Assembly (NCBI RefSeq): GCF_001580365.1 | Contig: NZ_CP014480.1 | Coordinates: 682,001-746,000, forward strand | Reading direction: 5' to 3' | From: Kocuria turfanensis | GTDB lineage: Bacteria; Actinomycetota; Actinomycetes; Actinomycetales; Micrococcaceae | Length of the DNA: 64,000 nt | Shown here: piece after piece, positions 7,601-15,212 of the stretch | How the letters are laid out: every line of letters begins with the position of its first letter | Numbering within the stretch: position 1 is the first letter of the stretch | Translations under genes and position numbers: made by a program | The notes under the pieces: generated by a model | The model's database searches: none | What the model saw: only the letters and a program-made list of their open reading frames with translations | What the model was told of the DNA's origin: nothing

Positions 7601-8341
7601 TCAGTCCGGCACGGGGTGGTGGGCGGTGCCGGCGGTCTCCCCGCCGTCGACGACGAACTCCGCTCCCGTGACGAACGAGGAGTCGTCACCGGCCAGGTAG
7701 GCGACCGTCGCCGCGACCTCCTGCGGGCGGCCGGCCCGGCCCATGGCCACGTGCACGACGTCGGGTGCGAACCCTTCCGTCATCGGGGTGATGATGAAGC
7801 CGGGATGCACCGAGTTGACCCGGATCCCGTCGGCGGCGAGGTCGAGGGCCGCGGCCTTGGTCAGGCCCCGCACGCCGAACTTCGAGGCCGTGTAGGCGGG
7901 GATCTGCTCGTAGCCGCGCAGCCCGGCGGTGGAGGAGATGTTCACGATCGAGCCCCCGCCCCGGTCCCGCATCGCGGGCACGGCCGCCTGGATGCCGAGG
8001 AAGACCCCCGTGAGGTTCACCGCGAGCACCCGGTCCCACGAGGCCCGGGAGTGCTCGGCCGTGTGCCCGAACTCCACGATCCCGGCGTTGTTGACCAGGA
8101 TGTCCAGCCCGCCGAAGGCGTTCACGGTCCCGGCCACCGCGGCCGCCCAGCCCTGCGCGTCGGTGACGTCCAGGTGGACGCGGTCGGCGTGTCCGGACAG
8201 CACCGCCTTCACGTCCGTCTCCGGCAGCACGTCGGCCAGCATCACCCGGGCGCCCTCCTCGACCAGCCGCACGGCGATGGCCGCCCCGATCCCCCGTGCC
8301 GCGCCGGTCACCAGCGCCACCTTGCCCTCCACGCGTCCCAT
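7601..8341 (-). CDS. SDR-family oxidoreductase
   Basis: Classical short-chain dehydrogenase/reductase of 246 residues, using NAD(P)H on an alcohol or ketone substrate. The cofactor motif TGAARGIG is at residues 12-19, then LDVTD, the NNAG strand motif, catalytic Ser in NISSTAGLRG, catalytic Tyr-x-x-x-Lys in YTASK, and HPGFIITPMTEGF after the active site. The carboxy end DDSSFVTGAEFVVDGG is typical. ATG 8341 begins MGRVEGKVALVTG; the frame is open upstream, but that stretch lacks similarity. Sequences of this sort include 3-alpha-(20-beta)-hydroxysteroid-type dehydrogenases, but the substrate cannot be assigned. Confidence 0.9.
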   Translation of the reverse strand: MGRVEGKVALVTGAARGIGAAIAVRLVEEGARVMLADVLPETDVKAVLSGHADRVHLDVTDAQGWAAAVAGTVNAFGGLDILVNNAGIVEFGHTAEHSRASWDRVLAVNLTGVFLGIQAAVPAMRDRGGGSIVNISSTAGLRGYEQIPAYTASKFGVRGLTKAAALDLAADGIRVNSVHPGFIITPMTEGFAPDVVHVAMGRAGRPQEVAATVAYLAGDDSSFVTGAEFVVDGGETAGTAHHPVPD

Positions 8342-8542
8342 GTCCGCCCCCCCTGCGCGCTCTCGAGATCCCGGTCCGTGCCCGGCCGGGCCGGGGCGCA
8401 CGACCGCACCGGCCTCGGCCCCGCTGCACCCACGAGAGCACTGATCTCCCGGGCCCACAACGGTCCACGAGATCCCGTCGACACGGTGGGACTCAATCCT
8501 GTGCCTGTGCGAAGCGCCTTGTCGGCCGCGAGACGCCGGCCC

Positions 8543-8579
8543 TACCGTGGACGGTGCTCCGGCGACGGGCGGAGCACCG
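8543..8579 (+). promoter_or_regulatory. Candidate promoter and 5' leader hairpin of the STAS-USP pair
   Basis: TACCGT at 8543-8548 fits the TANNNT -10 pattern. A perfect 9-bp hairpin follows directly (CGGTGCTCC at 8552-8560 and GGAGCACCG at 8571-8579, 10-base loop), ending 20 bases before the ATG at 8600. The hairpin would sit in the 5' leader and could stabilise the mRNA. A similar CTACGGTGGA element precedes the Hsp20 gene. Confidence 0.4.
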
Positions 8580-8599
8580 CTGCCGGAGGATGCCCTGCC

Positions 8600-8932
8600 A
8601 TGACCCCCAAGATCTCCGTGCTCGTCCAGGTCGACGTCTGCGACGGAACCGTGACGCTGGGCGTCACCGGGCAGCTGACCGAGGGGAACCAGCAGGCGCT
8701 GGTGTCCCTCGTCCGCCGGGCGCGCTCGGCGTTTCCCCGGGCGGCGGTCACCGTGGACCTCGTGCGGGCGGAGCCCGTGAGCGCCGCCGCGGTCGACCTG
8801 CTGGTGTGGAGCCTCGAGATGCTCGACGCGGCAGCGGGGCCGGTGACCCTGAGGATCCCGCCGCCGGATCCGACCGGCTCCCGCGGGACCCGTGCCGGCA
8901 GCGGGCGCTCCCCCCGGAAGGAGAAGCGATGA
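8600..8932 (+). CDS. Small STAS-like (anti-sigma antagonist-type) protein
   Basis: Protein of 110 residues whose strand-helix order resembles a STAS domain: VDVCDGTVTLGVTGQLTEGN, then ALVSLVRRARSAFPRAAVTVDLV, then VSAAAVDLLVWSLEMLDAAAG and VTLRIPPP. Canonical antagonists carry a phosphorylatable Ser in a D-S-S/T-G motif; here the region reads RAEPVSAAAVDLL, so classical phosphoregulation may be lost. It ends in a basic tail (SGRSPRKEKR). Its stop overlaps the start of the next universal stress protein gene in an ATGA, so the two are translationally coupled. A regulatory partner role in stress is inferred from context. The domain call is moderate because the sequence is short and divergent. 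Confidence 0.6.
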   Translation: MTPKISVLVQVDVCDGTVTLGVTGQLTEGNQQALVSLVRRARSAFPRAAVTVDLVRAEPVSAAAVDLLVWSLEMLDAAAGPVTLRIPPPDPTGSRGTRAGSGRSPRKEKR

Positions 8933-9360
8933 GCGACATCCCCACCGGCGACCGCGTCGTCGTGGGCGTCGACGGTTCGGCGGCGTCCGCGGAGGCCCTG
9001 CGGGAGGGAGCCCGTTGGGCGCAGGTCCTCGACGCGCCGCTCGACGCGGTCATGTGCTGGGACAGCCCGTACCTCGACGAGAGCTACTCCGGCATCACGC
9101 CCGAGGAGTTCCGCGCGGAGCACGAGCAACGGTTCGCGGCAATCTTCGCCGAGGTCTTCGGGGACGAACGCCCGGAGCGTCTGACCACCCGGCTGGTGCG
9201 CGGCCGGGCGGCGGAGCGCCTCCTCGAGGAGAGCGAGGGCGCACGGATGCTGGTCGTGGGCCGGCGCGGAACGGGCCGGGTGCTGCGCACGGTGCTGGGC
9301 TCGGTCAGCTCGGCCCTGGTCTCCCACGCCCGGTGCCCCGTGCTGGTCGTGCACCCCTGA
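8929..9360 (+). CDS. Universal stress protein (UspA family), first paralogue
   Basis: Single-domain UspA-family protein of 143 residues. VVVGVDGSAASAEALREGARWA near the N-terminus is the first strand-helix. The ATP-binding signature G-x2-G-x9-G-S/T appears as GRRGTGRVLRTVLGS, followed by VSSALVSHARCPVLVV. Such proteins dimerise and bind ATP in dormancy, oxygen or heat stress. It starts at ATG 8929 inside the stop of the STAS-like gene (ATGA overlap). A close paralogue lies 0.85 kb downstream (10208-10663), with an Hsp20 gene between, which makes this a small stress-response cluster. A strong hairpin after its stop probably ends transcription. Confidence 0.93.
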   Translation: MSDIPTGDRVVVGVDGSAASAEALREGARWAQVLDAPLDAVMCWDSPYLDESYSGITPEEFRAEHEQRFAAIFAEVFGDERPERLTTRLVRGRAAERLLEESEGARMLVVGRRGTGRVLRTVLGSVSSALVSHARCPVLVVHP

Positions 9361-9372
9361 GGCAGAGGAGTC

Positions 9373-9400
9373 CGGGCACGGCGGCTCCTCGCCGTGCCCG
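9373..9400 (+). terminator. Hairpin terminator after the first USP gene
   Basis: Perfect 11-bp stem CGGGCACGGCG (9373-9383) with CGCCGTGCCCG (9390-9400) and a 6-base loop, starting 13 bases after the stop. No T-tract. Confidence 0.7.
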
Positions 9401-9619
9401 CGACGGGAGCGGGCGCGGCGGCTCGCCGCGCCGGTGGTGGTCCCAGGGCGACTGCGTCACGATCGGGACATGTCGGCCCCGGGCCTTACCGCACCGGCAC
9501 GGGTTGCCTACGGTGGAAATGCCCACGTGCAGCGCACGGTCCCAGGGGTCCGGGCGCGAGCACTCGGGGGCGCCGGCCACGGGGCCGGCGCCGGTCAGTA
9601 CACGATGAGGAGTCTGGTC

Positions 9620-10048
9620 ATGGCTGGATTGATGCGCAGGGAGGCCTTCGACGTGCTCGAGCCCCTCCGTCGTCTCATGGAGGGCGACCTGGAGACCACG
9701 TGGCCGCGCGTGGAGGAGTTCCAGGACGGCAACACCATGGTGATCCGGGCGGAGCTGCCCGGGATCGACCCGGACAAGGACGTCGAGCTCACGGTCGTCA
9801 ACGACACCCTGCATCTGCGGGCCACCCGGCAGGAGAGGACCGAGCACAAGGACAAGGGCAGCTACCGCTCCGAGTTCCACTACGGCTCCTTCTCCCGCTC
9901 CCTGCCCCTGCCCAAGGGCTGCCGGGAGGAGGACATCACCGCCGCCTACACCGACGGGGTGCTCGAGGTCCGGGCCCCGATGCGCGAGCCGGGCGAGCAG
10001 GCCACCAAGAAGATCCCGGTGAGCCGCCGGGAATCCGGCTCCGCCTAG
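9620..10048 (+). CDS. Hsp20/alpha-crystallin small heat shock protein
   Basis: Small heat shock protein of 142 residues, an ATP-independent holdase that keeps unfolding proteins soluble. The alpha-crystallin domain spans residues about 33-125: MVIRAELPGIDPDKDVELTV opens it, YRSEFHYGSFSRSLPLPKG is central, and the end carries AAYTDGVLEVRAP, the family A-x-x-x-D/NGVL motif. I chose ATG 9620 because GAGGAG lies 8 bases upstream at 9606-9611; the in-frame ATG at 9605 has no such site. A TACGGT -10-like box at 9509-9514 may be its promoter. It lies between two UspA paralogues and is likely stress-induced. Confidence 0.93.
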   Translation: MAGLMRREAFDVLEPLRRLMEGDLETTWPRVEEFQDGNTMVIRAELPGIDPDKDVELTVVNDTLHLRATRQERTEHKDKGSYRSEFHYGSFSRSLPLPKGCREEDITAAYTDGVLEVRAPMREPGEQATKKIPVSRRESGSA

Positions 10049-10207
10049 GGACACCGCGCGCGGCGGCGGGTCCACCGGTGTGCGATCCGCCGCTCGGCCG
10101 CGGCCCCGACCACGGTTCACCGCACCGCCTCGCGCCCGGCGACCCGGGGGCGGGGCGCTCCCATCCACCCACCCCCGGCTGCGTCGGCCCTGCACCGAAG
10201 GAGCGCC

Positions 10208-10663
10208 ATGAGCGACATCCCGATCGAGACCCCCACCGGCGACCGCATCATCGTGGGCGTCGACGGCTCCGACCACTCCAAGGAGGCACTGCGGGAAGCG
10301 GCCCGGCTGGCGCAGGCCCTCGACGCCCCCCTGGAGGCGATCGCGTGCTGGCAGGATCCGGCCCTGTACGCCACCTCCTACGGATACATCCCCGAGCTCG
10401 ATCCCGAAGCGTTCCAGTCCGACGCCCGGCGCATGCTCCAGGAGACGCTCCAGGAGGTGTTCGGCGAGACCCGCCCCGCCCGGCTGACCACCCGGCTGCT
10501 GCGCGGACGCGCGGCCGAGCTGCTCGTCGAGGAGAGCAGGAGCGCCCGGATGCTGGTGGTCGGGGCCCGCGGCGTCGGCGGGGTCCTCGGCATGATCCTG
10601 GGCTCGGTCAGCTCCGCGCTGGTCTCGCACGCGCACTGCCCGGTCCTGGTCGTGCGCCGGTAG
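10208..10663 (+). CDS. Universal stress protein (UspA family), second paralogue
   Basis: UspA-family protein of 151 residues, clearly a duplicate of the protein at 8929-9360. It shares MSDIP at the start, RPARLTTRLLRGRAAELLVEES and the end LGSVSSALVSHAHCPVLVV. The ATP-binding loop G-x2-G-x9-G-S reads GARGVGGVLGMILGS. Differences lie mainly in the N-terminal extension (IETPTGD) and the variable loop after the first helix (ALYATSYGYIPELDPEAF). GAAGGAGCGCC provides a good ribosome site before ATG 10208. It is separated from Hsp20 by 160 bases, so it may have its own promoter. Confidence 0.93.
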   Translation: MSDIPIETPTGDRIIVGVDGSDHSKEALREAARLAQALDAPLEAIACWQDPALYATSYGYIPELDPEAFQSDARRMLQETLQEVFGETRPARLTTRLLRGRAAELLVEESRSARMLVVGARGVGGVLGMILGSVSSALVSHAHCPVLVVRR

Positions 10664-10766
10664 CCGACGTGGTCCGCCCCCGACGGTCGGGCCGTTCGTC
10701 GGGCGCCGGGACCGCGCGAGGCGCTCCGGCCGGTGGCCCCGCCGATCCGTCGGACGGCACACCGCC

Positions 10767-11219
10767 GTGACCGAGGACGTCCCCGCCGTCTCCGTCCGCC
10801 TGGCCCGGGCCACCGACGTCCCCGCCGTGGTGGACCTGCTCGGGCAGCTCGGCTACGTCCCCGAGGCGCGTTGGGTGCGCACCTGGGTGTGCACGGCCGT
10901 GCCCGACGACCGGTGCCTGGTGGCGGAGGCGGCCGGACGGGTGGTGGGCCTGGCGCACCTGCACCGGGTGCCGTTCCTGGCCGAGAGCACCTACCGGGCC
11001 CGGCTGACCGCCCTCGTGGTCGACGAGCCGGCCCGGTCCCGCGGCGTGGGCGCGCTCCTGCTGGCCGCGGCCGAGCGGGCGGCGCGGGACATGGGGGCCA
11101 CCGCGCTGGAGCTGTCGACCTCGAACCGGCGGTTGCGGGCGCACCGGTTCTACGAGCGCCACGGCTACACCCAGCGATCACGGCACTATCGCAAGGCCGT
11201 GCCGCCGGACGGCCCCTGA
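10767..11219 (+). CDS. GNAT-family N-acetyltransferase
   Basis: GNAT acetyltransferase of 150 residues. VRLARATDVPAVVDLLGQLGY opens the fold. LTALVVDEPARSRGVGALLL is the beta4 strand and acetyl-CoA loop (R-x-x-G-V-G). LELSTSNRRLRAHRFYERHGYTQ is the C-terminal substrate-side motif. The start is GTG at 10767 without an obvious ribosome site, so it may lie a few codons off. The class includes amino-group acetyltransferases such as those for antibiotics or polyamines; the substrate is unknown. It is on the same strand as the stress genes, 103 bases after the second USP, but membership in their unit is not supported. Confidence 0.85.
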   Translation: MTEDVPAVSVRLARATDVPAVVDLLGQLGYVPEARWVRTWVCTAVPDDRCLVAEAAGRVVGLAHLHRVPFLAESTYRARLTALVVDEPARSRGVGALLLAAAERAARDMGATALELSTSNRRLRAHRFYERHGYTQRSRHYRKAVPPDGP

Positions 11220-11302
11220 GCCGCCGGGCTCCACAGCCCCGACCGCGGGGCTCCGCCGTCGACGTGCGCCCCAGCGCAGAAGCCTCATCGCCGCGCGCAC
11301 AC

Positions 11303-11317
11303 TAGACAGGCTGTCTA
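11303..11317. promoter_or_regulatory. Probable PadR operator
   Basis: Perfect inverted repeat TAGACAG-G-CTGTCTA, 7-bp arms with one central base, ending 20 bases before the ATG of the padR-like gene. An AT-rich TAAATA at 11315-11320 overlaps its right arm and may be the -10 box, so a bound repressor would block its own promoter. Confidence 0.6.
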
Positions 11318-11337
11318 AATAGGCGCACTGTGTCCTC

Positions 11338-11712
11338 ATGAGCACCACCACCCAGCGCAGCGAGTGGCTCCGCGGAGTCCTGGGCCTGTGCGTGCTGCGG
11401 GCCATGGCCGACGGACCGACCTACGGGTACGCGATCGCCGCGAACCTGGCCCGGGCGGGCTTCGGGGACGTCAAGGGCGGAACGCTCTATCCCCTGCTGG
11501 CCCGGCTCGAGAAGAACGATCTCGTCACCGTCGAGTGGAGAGCCGGGGCGGGTGGCCCCGGCCGCAAGTACTTCTCGCTCACCGACGCCGGCCGCGCCGA
11601 GCTGGAGCAGGGCATCACCCAGTGGCAGGCGTTCTCGAGCGTGGTCACCGGCTACCTGACCTCCGACAGCGCCGGCGACGCCCCGACGTCCCCCCGTCCC
11701 CCTACTCCCTGA
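11338..11712 (+). CDS. PadR-family transcriptional regulator
   Basis: PadR regulator of 124 residues with an N-terminal winged helix: LRGVLGLCVLRAMADGPTYGYAI, then GGTLYPLLARLEKNDLVTVEW, then the wing GPGRKYFSLTDAGRAELEQG. These are all family signatures. The C-terminal dimerisation helix is short (WQAFSSVVTGYLT), as in subfamily-2 PadR proteins. Downstream, 10 bases on, is a HAAS-type membrane protein, the partner usually encoded with such regulators, so the pair forms an autoregulated envelope-signalling unit. The palindrome at 11303-11317 is the likely operator. Confidence 0.93.
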   Translation: MSTTTQRSEWLRGVLGLCVLRAMADGPTYGYAIAANLARAGFGDVKGGTLYPLLARLEKNDLVTVEWRAGAGGPGRKYFSLTDAGRAELEQGITQWQAFSSVVTGYLTSDSAGDAPTSPRPPTP

Positions 11713-11722
11713 GGAGGAACCC

Positions 11723-12502
11723 GTGAACACCGTCCCCCACCCCCACGCCCCGGCCCACGAGGTCTGGCAGCGCCCGTTCGTGCGGTCCCACCGGAGCTGG
11801 TGCGACGACTTCGTGGTGGAGCTGCGCCTGCGCGCCGTCCCCGGACCGGTGATCGGCGACCGCCTCGGCGAGGTGGAGACCCACTGCGCGGCCACCGGCG
11901 ACACGCCCATCGAGGCCTTCGGTGACCCGGTGGCCTACGCCGCCCGGATCGCCGAGGAGGGCGGCACCGCACCGGTGTCCGGGGTCTGGACGGTCACGCT
12001 CCTCTCCGCCGCGCAGGTGGTGGCCCTGCTGGTGGGCACCGCCGCGGTCACCGCGTGGGCCCGGGGCGAGAGCCTCGCCTACGACGTGGTCCAGGTGGGC
12101 TTCCTGGGCGTGTTCGTGCTGGTGCTGCTGTGCCTGCCCCGGCTCGTCCGCCCGCTGGTGCGCCACCCCTGGGCGGTCGGCGCGCCCCTGGCCGTCGGGG
12201 TCCCGCTGCTCGCGCTGGGCGCCGCGTTCTCGGACCGGTGGGACCTTCCGGTCGCGCTGGTCCTGCCCTCCGCCCCGGTGGCCGTCGGCCTGTTCGTGGC
12301 GGTCCTGGGCCTGGCCTGGTGGCAGCTCCGCGAGCTGGATCGGGGCCTCGGGGACGACCTCGTCACCTCCCCCCTGCCCCCGGAGTCGGGCTCACCGGCC
12401 GGGGAGGGCACCACTCTCCGCCGATGGACCGCTCTGCTGCCGGCGTGCATGATCCCCGTGGCCTACCCCGTGCTGGCGGCCTTCGGCTGGATGCTGGCCT
12501 GA
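11723..12502 (+). CDS. HAAS-domain membrane protein, partner of PadR
   Basis: Protein of 259 residues. The first 85 or so form a soluble HAAS-like region (SWCDDFVVELRLRAVPGPVIGDRL, GEVETHCAATG, GDPVAYAARIAEE), the conserved helix set with which these proteins are thought to signal to the cognate PadR. Five or six hydrophobic helices follow (ending VAYPVLAAFGWML). The start is GTG 11723, preceded by GAGGAGGAAC. It forms a two-gene operon with the PadR gene, 10 bases apart. Biological stimulus unknown. Confidence 0.82.
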   Translation: MNTVPHPHAPAHEVWQRPFVRSHRSWCDDFVVELRLRAVPGPVIGDRLGEVETHCAATGDTPIEAFGDPVAYAARIAEEGGTAPVSGVWTVTLLSAAQVVALLVGTAAVTAWARGESLAYDVVQVGFLGVFVLVLLCLPRLVRPLVRHPWAVGAPLAVGVPLLALGAAFSDRWDLPVALVLPSAPVAVGLFVAVLGLAWWQLRELDRGLGDDLVTSPLPPESGSPAGEGTTLRRWTALLPACMIPVAYPVLAAFGWMLA

Positions 12503-12526
12503 GGCCTCCGCCGTCGCCGCGGGCGG

Positions 12527-13066
12527 TCAGGCCGGCGGGGAGGCGGGGCCGGGCTCCGGACTTCCCTGGTGGACGTGGGCGGCCATGGTCATCACGGTGA
12601 TGAGCTGGGCGGCGATGACCGCGGAGGCCCAGCCGCCCTGGGCGGCGACGAGGTGGACGGCCGCGGGGATGACGAGGAGCAGCGGGAGGGCACGGACCGC
12701 CAGCAGCCGCGCCCGCTCTCCCGGGGTCTCGGGGACGTCCTCGACGGCCGGAGACGTCCGATCCGCACGTCCGGTGAGCCCGTCCGCGGCGACGAGGTCG
12801 GCCCAGCGGCGCCGGCGCCGCGCGTGGTGGAGCATGCCGGCCAGCACCGCGAGGTACATCGCGGCCACGATCCCCGAGACGAAGAGCAGCACCGGCCCCT
12901 CGTCGTCCCCTGCGCGCAGTCCCACGACGAACCCGAGGCCCAGAGGCAGCAGCCAGAGCCCGAGGAGCAGCTTGTCGACGCCGGTCAGCACGTGGTCCTC
13001 CCCCGGTCGGACGTGCTCGATGACCGCATCCTCGCACCCCGGGCACCGCCGTGTCTGACCCCTCAT
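12527..13066 (-). CDS. CxxC-containing membrane protein of unknown function
   Basis: Protein of 179 residues beginning MRGQTRRCPGCEDAVIEHV. The N-terminal C-P-G-C looks like half of a zinc ribbon facing the cytoplasm. About four hydrophobic helices follow, in two pairs: LLLGLWLLPLGLGFVVGL and VLLFVSGIVAAMYLAVLAG, then LLLVIPAAVHLVAA and VIAAQLITVMTMAAHV. A basic segment HHARRRRRWADLV lies between the pairs. I recognise no family. It is convergent with the HAAS gene (24-base gap) and 117 bases away from the 3' end of mtlD. The start is ATG 13066; the open frame upstream is probably non-coding. Confidence 0.7.
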   Translation of the reverse strand: MRGQTRRCPGCEDAVIEHVRPGEDHVLTGVDKLLLGLWLLPLGLGFVVGLRAGDDEGPVLLFVSGIVAAMYLAVLAGMLHHARRRRRWADLVAADGLTGRADRTSPAVEDVPETPGERARLLAVRALPLLLVIPAAVHLVAAQGGWASAVIAAQLITVMTMAAHVHQGSPEPGPASPPA

Positions 13067-13123
13067 CCGGGGGCGCGGGCCCACCGGGCCACGCACCAGG
13101 GGCGGACCCACCGGACCACCCAG

Positions 13124-13167
13124 CACGGGCGGGCGTCCCGGACCGGAGTCCGGGACGCCCGCCCGTG
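13124..13167 (-). terminator. Strong hairpin terminator of mtlD
   Basis: Perfect 20-bp arms (13124-13143 and 13148-13167; left arm CACGGGCGGGCGTCCCGGAC) with a 4-base loop CGGA, starting 15 bases after the mtlD stop. It is one of the most stable hairpins in the window. Confidence 0.8.
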
Positions 13168-13182
13168 GTGTGCCCGGCGGCC

Positions 13183-14352
13183 TCAGCCCCGCCGGGACGC
13201 CCGTGCGTCGGCGACGATGCCCACGACGTCCTCGAAGAGCGGGTGACCGGGCTCCAGGCCGGTCAGCCGCCCGGCCACGGTCTCGTCCGCGTCCGTTCCG
13301 CCCAGCAGCTGCGCGAGCTCGGCGGCCTCCGGGTCGTCCGGGGCGTCGAAGCGCAGGGCCGCGGCCATGGCCTCCAGCAGGGCGGCGGTGCCCAGTCCGC
13401 GCTCGGCCAGCTCCGCGGCCGGCCCGGTGAACCGCTCGTGCCGGCTCAGCTTGCGCAGCGGGGCCCGGCCCACCCGGTCCACGGTGTCCGGCAGCTCGGC
13501 GTTGGCGAAGCGGGTGAGGATCTTCTGCACGTAGGCCTCCTGCTCCGCGGGGTCGAAGCCGTGCTTGGCCACCAGCAGCGCCTTGGTCTCCTGCAGGACC
13601 GCCTCGACCTTGGCCCGGATCTGCGGGTCGGCCAGCGCGTCCGAGAGCTTGCGCTTCCCGACGGCGCGCCCGAAGTAGGCCGCGGCCGCGTGACCGGTGT
13701 TCACGGTGAACAGCTTGCGCTCGATGTAGGGGCCCAGCGCCTCCACCCAGGTCACCCCGGGGATCTCCGGGACGGTGTCGCCGAACGGTCCCTTCTCGAT
13801 CGCCCACTCGAGGTATGGCTCCACCCGCACGTCCAGGCCCGCCCCCGGCTCCTGGTTCGGCACGATGCGGTCCACCGCGGTGTTGGCGAACAGCGCCCGG
13901 GCGTCGACCGCCGCGTCGTCGAGGCCCTGGTCCCGCGCAGCGGCCCGGACCTCCCGCTCCAGGATGTCGGTGGCGTTGATCGCGTTCTCGCAGGCCATCA
14001 CCGCCTGGCGGCCCGTCCCGGCCGGGCGGGCCGCCAGGCCCTTGGCGATGGCCGGGGCCACGAACCGCAGGATGTTCGGGCCCACGGCCGTGGTGACCAC
14101 CTCGGCGCGGCTCAGTTCGGCCACGAGCGCCGCCTCGTCCGTGGCGGAGTTGACCGCCCGGTAGCCCTCGACGACGTGGTCGCGGCCGCCCTCGCCGGCC
14201 TCGTGCACCGTGTAGCTGGGGGTCGAGGCCAGCGCGTCGATCAGCGGCGCCGCCACGTCCGCGAAGACCACCTCGTAGCCCGCCTCGTGGAGCAGCAGCC
14301 CCACGAAACCCCGTCCGATGTTGCCCGCACCGAAGTGCACTGCCGTGCTCAT
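13183..14352 (-). CDS. mtlD: Mannitol-1-phosphate 5-dehydrogenase
   Basis: Enzyme of 389 residues converting mannitol-1-phosphate to fructose-6-phosphate with NAD+, in the long-chain polyol dehydrogenase family. The N-terminal NAD motif is VHFGAGNIGRGFVG (residues about 4-17). ACENAINATDIL, ALFANTAVDRIVPNQ and the catalytic Lys region WVEALGPYIERKLFTVNTGHAAAAYFG (read in two parts) follow. ATG 14352 has GAAGGTGAACCC upstream. No mannitol PTS genes are in view, so the gene may use phosphate made elsewhere or make mannitol as a compatible solute. An 18-base palindrome 68 bases upstream may be its operator. Confidence 0.94.
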   Translation of the reverse strand: MSTAVHFGAGNIGRGFVGLLLHEAGYEVVFADVAAPLIDALASTPSYTVHEAGEGGRDHVVEGYRAVNSATDEAALVAELSRAEVVTTAVGPNILRFVAPAIAKGLAARPAGTGRQAVMACENAINATDILEREVRAAARDQGLDDAAVDARALFANTAVDRIVPNQEPGAGLDVRVEPYLEWAIEKGPFGDTVPEIPGVTWVEALGPYIERKLFTVNTGHAAAAYFGRAVGKRKLSDALADPQIRAKVEAVLQETKALLVAKHGFDPAEQEAYVQKILTRFANAELPDTVDRVGRAPLRKLSRHERFTGPAAELAERGLGTAALLEAMAAALRFDAPDDPEAAELAQLLGGTDADETVAGRLTGLEPGHPLFEDVVGIVADARASRRG

Positions 14353-14419
14353 GGGTTCACCTTCCCGAAGACGTCCATCACCTCGCCCACGGTACGCGCC
14401 GCCGGCGGGCAGGACACCT

Positions 14420-14437
14420 GTGTACGGCTCCGTACAC
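14420..14437. promoter_or_regulatory. Palindrome upstream of mtlD, candidate operator
   Basis: GTGTACGG-CT-CCGTACAC, 8-bp perfect arms with a 2-base centre, 68 bases upstream of the mtlD ATG. Length and symmetry suit a dimeric regulator such as a TetR or GntR protein; the regulator is not identified. Confidence 0.45.
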
Positions 14438-14440
14438 CGT

Positions 14441-14505
14441 GGCCGCCGGTCACCAGTCCGCCGGTCACCGGGACGCCGGTCACCGTGGCCGCCGGTCACC
14501 GGGAC
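14441..14505. repeat. 15-bp tandem repeat, four copies
   Basis: CCGGTCACC recurs at 14446, 14461, 14476 and 14492 (steps 15, 15, 16), with linkers alternating between GTGGCCG and GGGACG types. It lies in the 223-base gap between mtlD and the YczE-like gene. No gene is seen in this gap. Confidence 0.8.
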
Positions 14506-14575
14506 GCCCGACCGCCCGATGAGGGCGTCGAGGCGAGCACGGCGAGCACGGCACAGGGCAGCATCAGCTGCGCGG

Positions 14576-15196
14576 TCACGGCGCGGTCCTCTCCCGGGGG
14601 ACGGGCACGGTGCGGGGACCGGCGGGGAGGTCCAGCAGCGGCAGCAGGCGGTGGACGAGCGGGCCGATGGCCAGCGCGTAGACGACGGTGCCCACGCCCA
14701 CGCTGCCGCCCAGCACCCAGCCCGTGGCCAGGACGCAGAGCTCGATGGCCGTGCGCACCCGCCGGACGGACCCGCCGGTGCGCTCCACCAGCCCGGTCAT
14801 CAGGCCGTCGCGGGGGCCGGGACCGAAGCGGGCCCCGATGTAGGCGGCGGTGGCCGCCCCGCTGAGCAGGACACCGCCCGCGAGCAGTCCCATCCGGGCC
14901 GGGATGCCGGTGGCGTGCGGGAGCACGAGCAGGGCGGCGTCGACGACCAGGCCGATGACCACGATGTTGCTCACCGTCCCGAGACCGGGCCGCTGCCGCA
15001 GCGGCACCCAGAGCAGGAGGACCAGCGCACCGGTGGCGATCACCACCGCCCCGAAGCTCCAGCCGAGCCGCTCGGCCACGCCCTGGTGGAAGACGTCCCA
15101 GGGATCCAGGCCGAGGTCGGCCCGCAGCATCAGGGCGAGCGAGAGGCCGTAGGCCACCAGGCCGGCGTACAACTGGACGAGTCTGCGCATCAACAT
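14576..15196 (-). CDS. YczE/YitT-like membrane protein
   Basis: Integral membrane protein of 206 residues, five or so helices, in the YczE family. Typical segments are LYAGLVAYGLSLALMLRADLGLDPWDVFHQG (read in two parts), GLGTVSNIVVIGLVVDAALL and GARFGPGPRDGLMTGL. The ADLGLDPWDVF and GPGPRDGLM motifs are characteristic. YczE proteins are often divergent from MocR-type regulators, as here, and are suspected transporters of a compound handled by that regulator. ATG 15196 is favoured; a second in-frame ATG is two codons on. Function is not experimentally fixed. Confidence 0.88.
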   Translation of the reverse strand: MLMRRLVQLYAGLVAYGLSLALMLRADLGLDPWDVFHQGVAERLGWSFGAVVIATGALVLLLWVPLRQRPGLGTVSNIVVIGLVVDAALLVLPHATGIPARMGLLAGGVLLSGAATAAYIGARFGPGPRDGLMTGLVERTGGSVRRVRTAIELCVLATGWVLGGSVGVGTVVYALAIGPLVHRLLPLLDLPAGPRTVPVPRERTAP

Positions 15197-15212
15197 GCCA
15201 CCAGTCTCCGCT

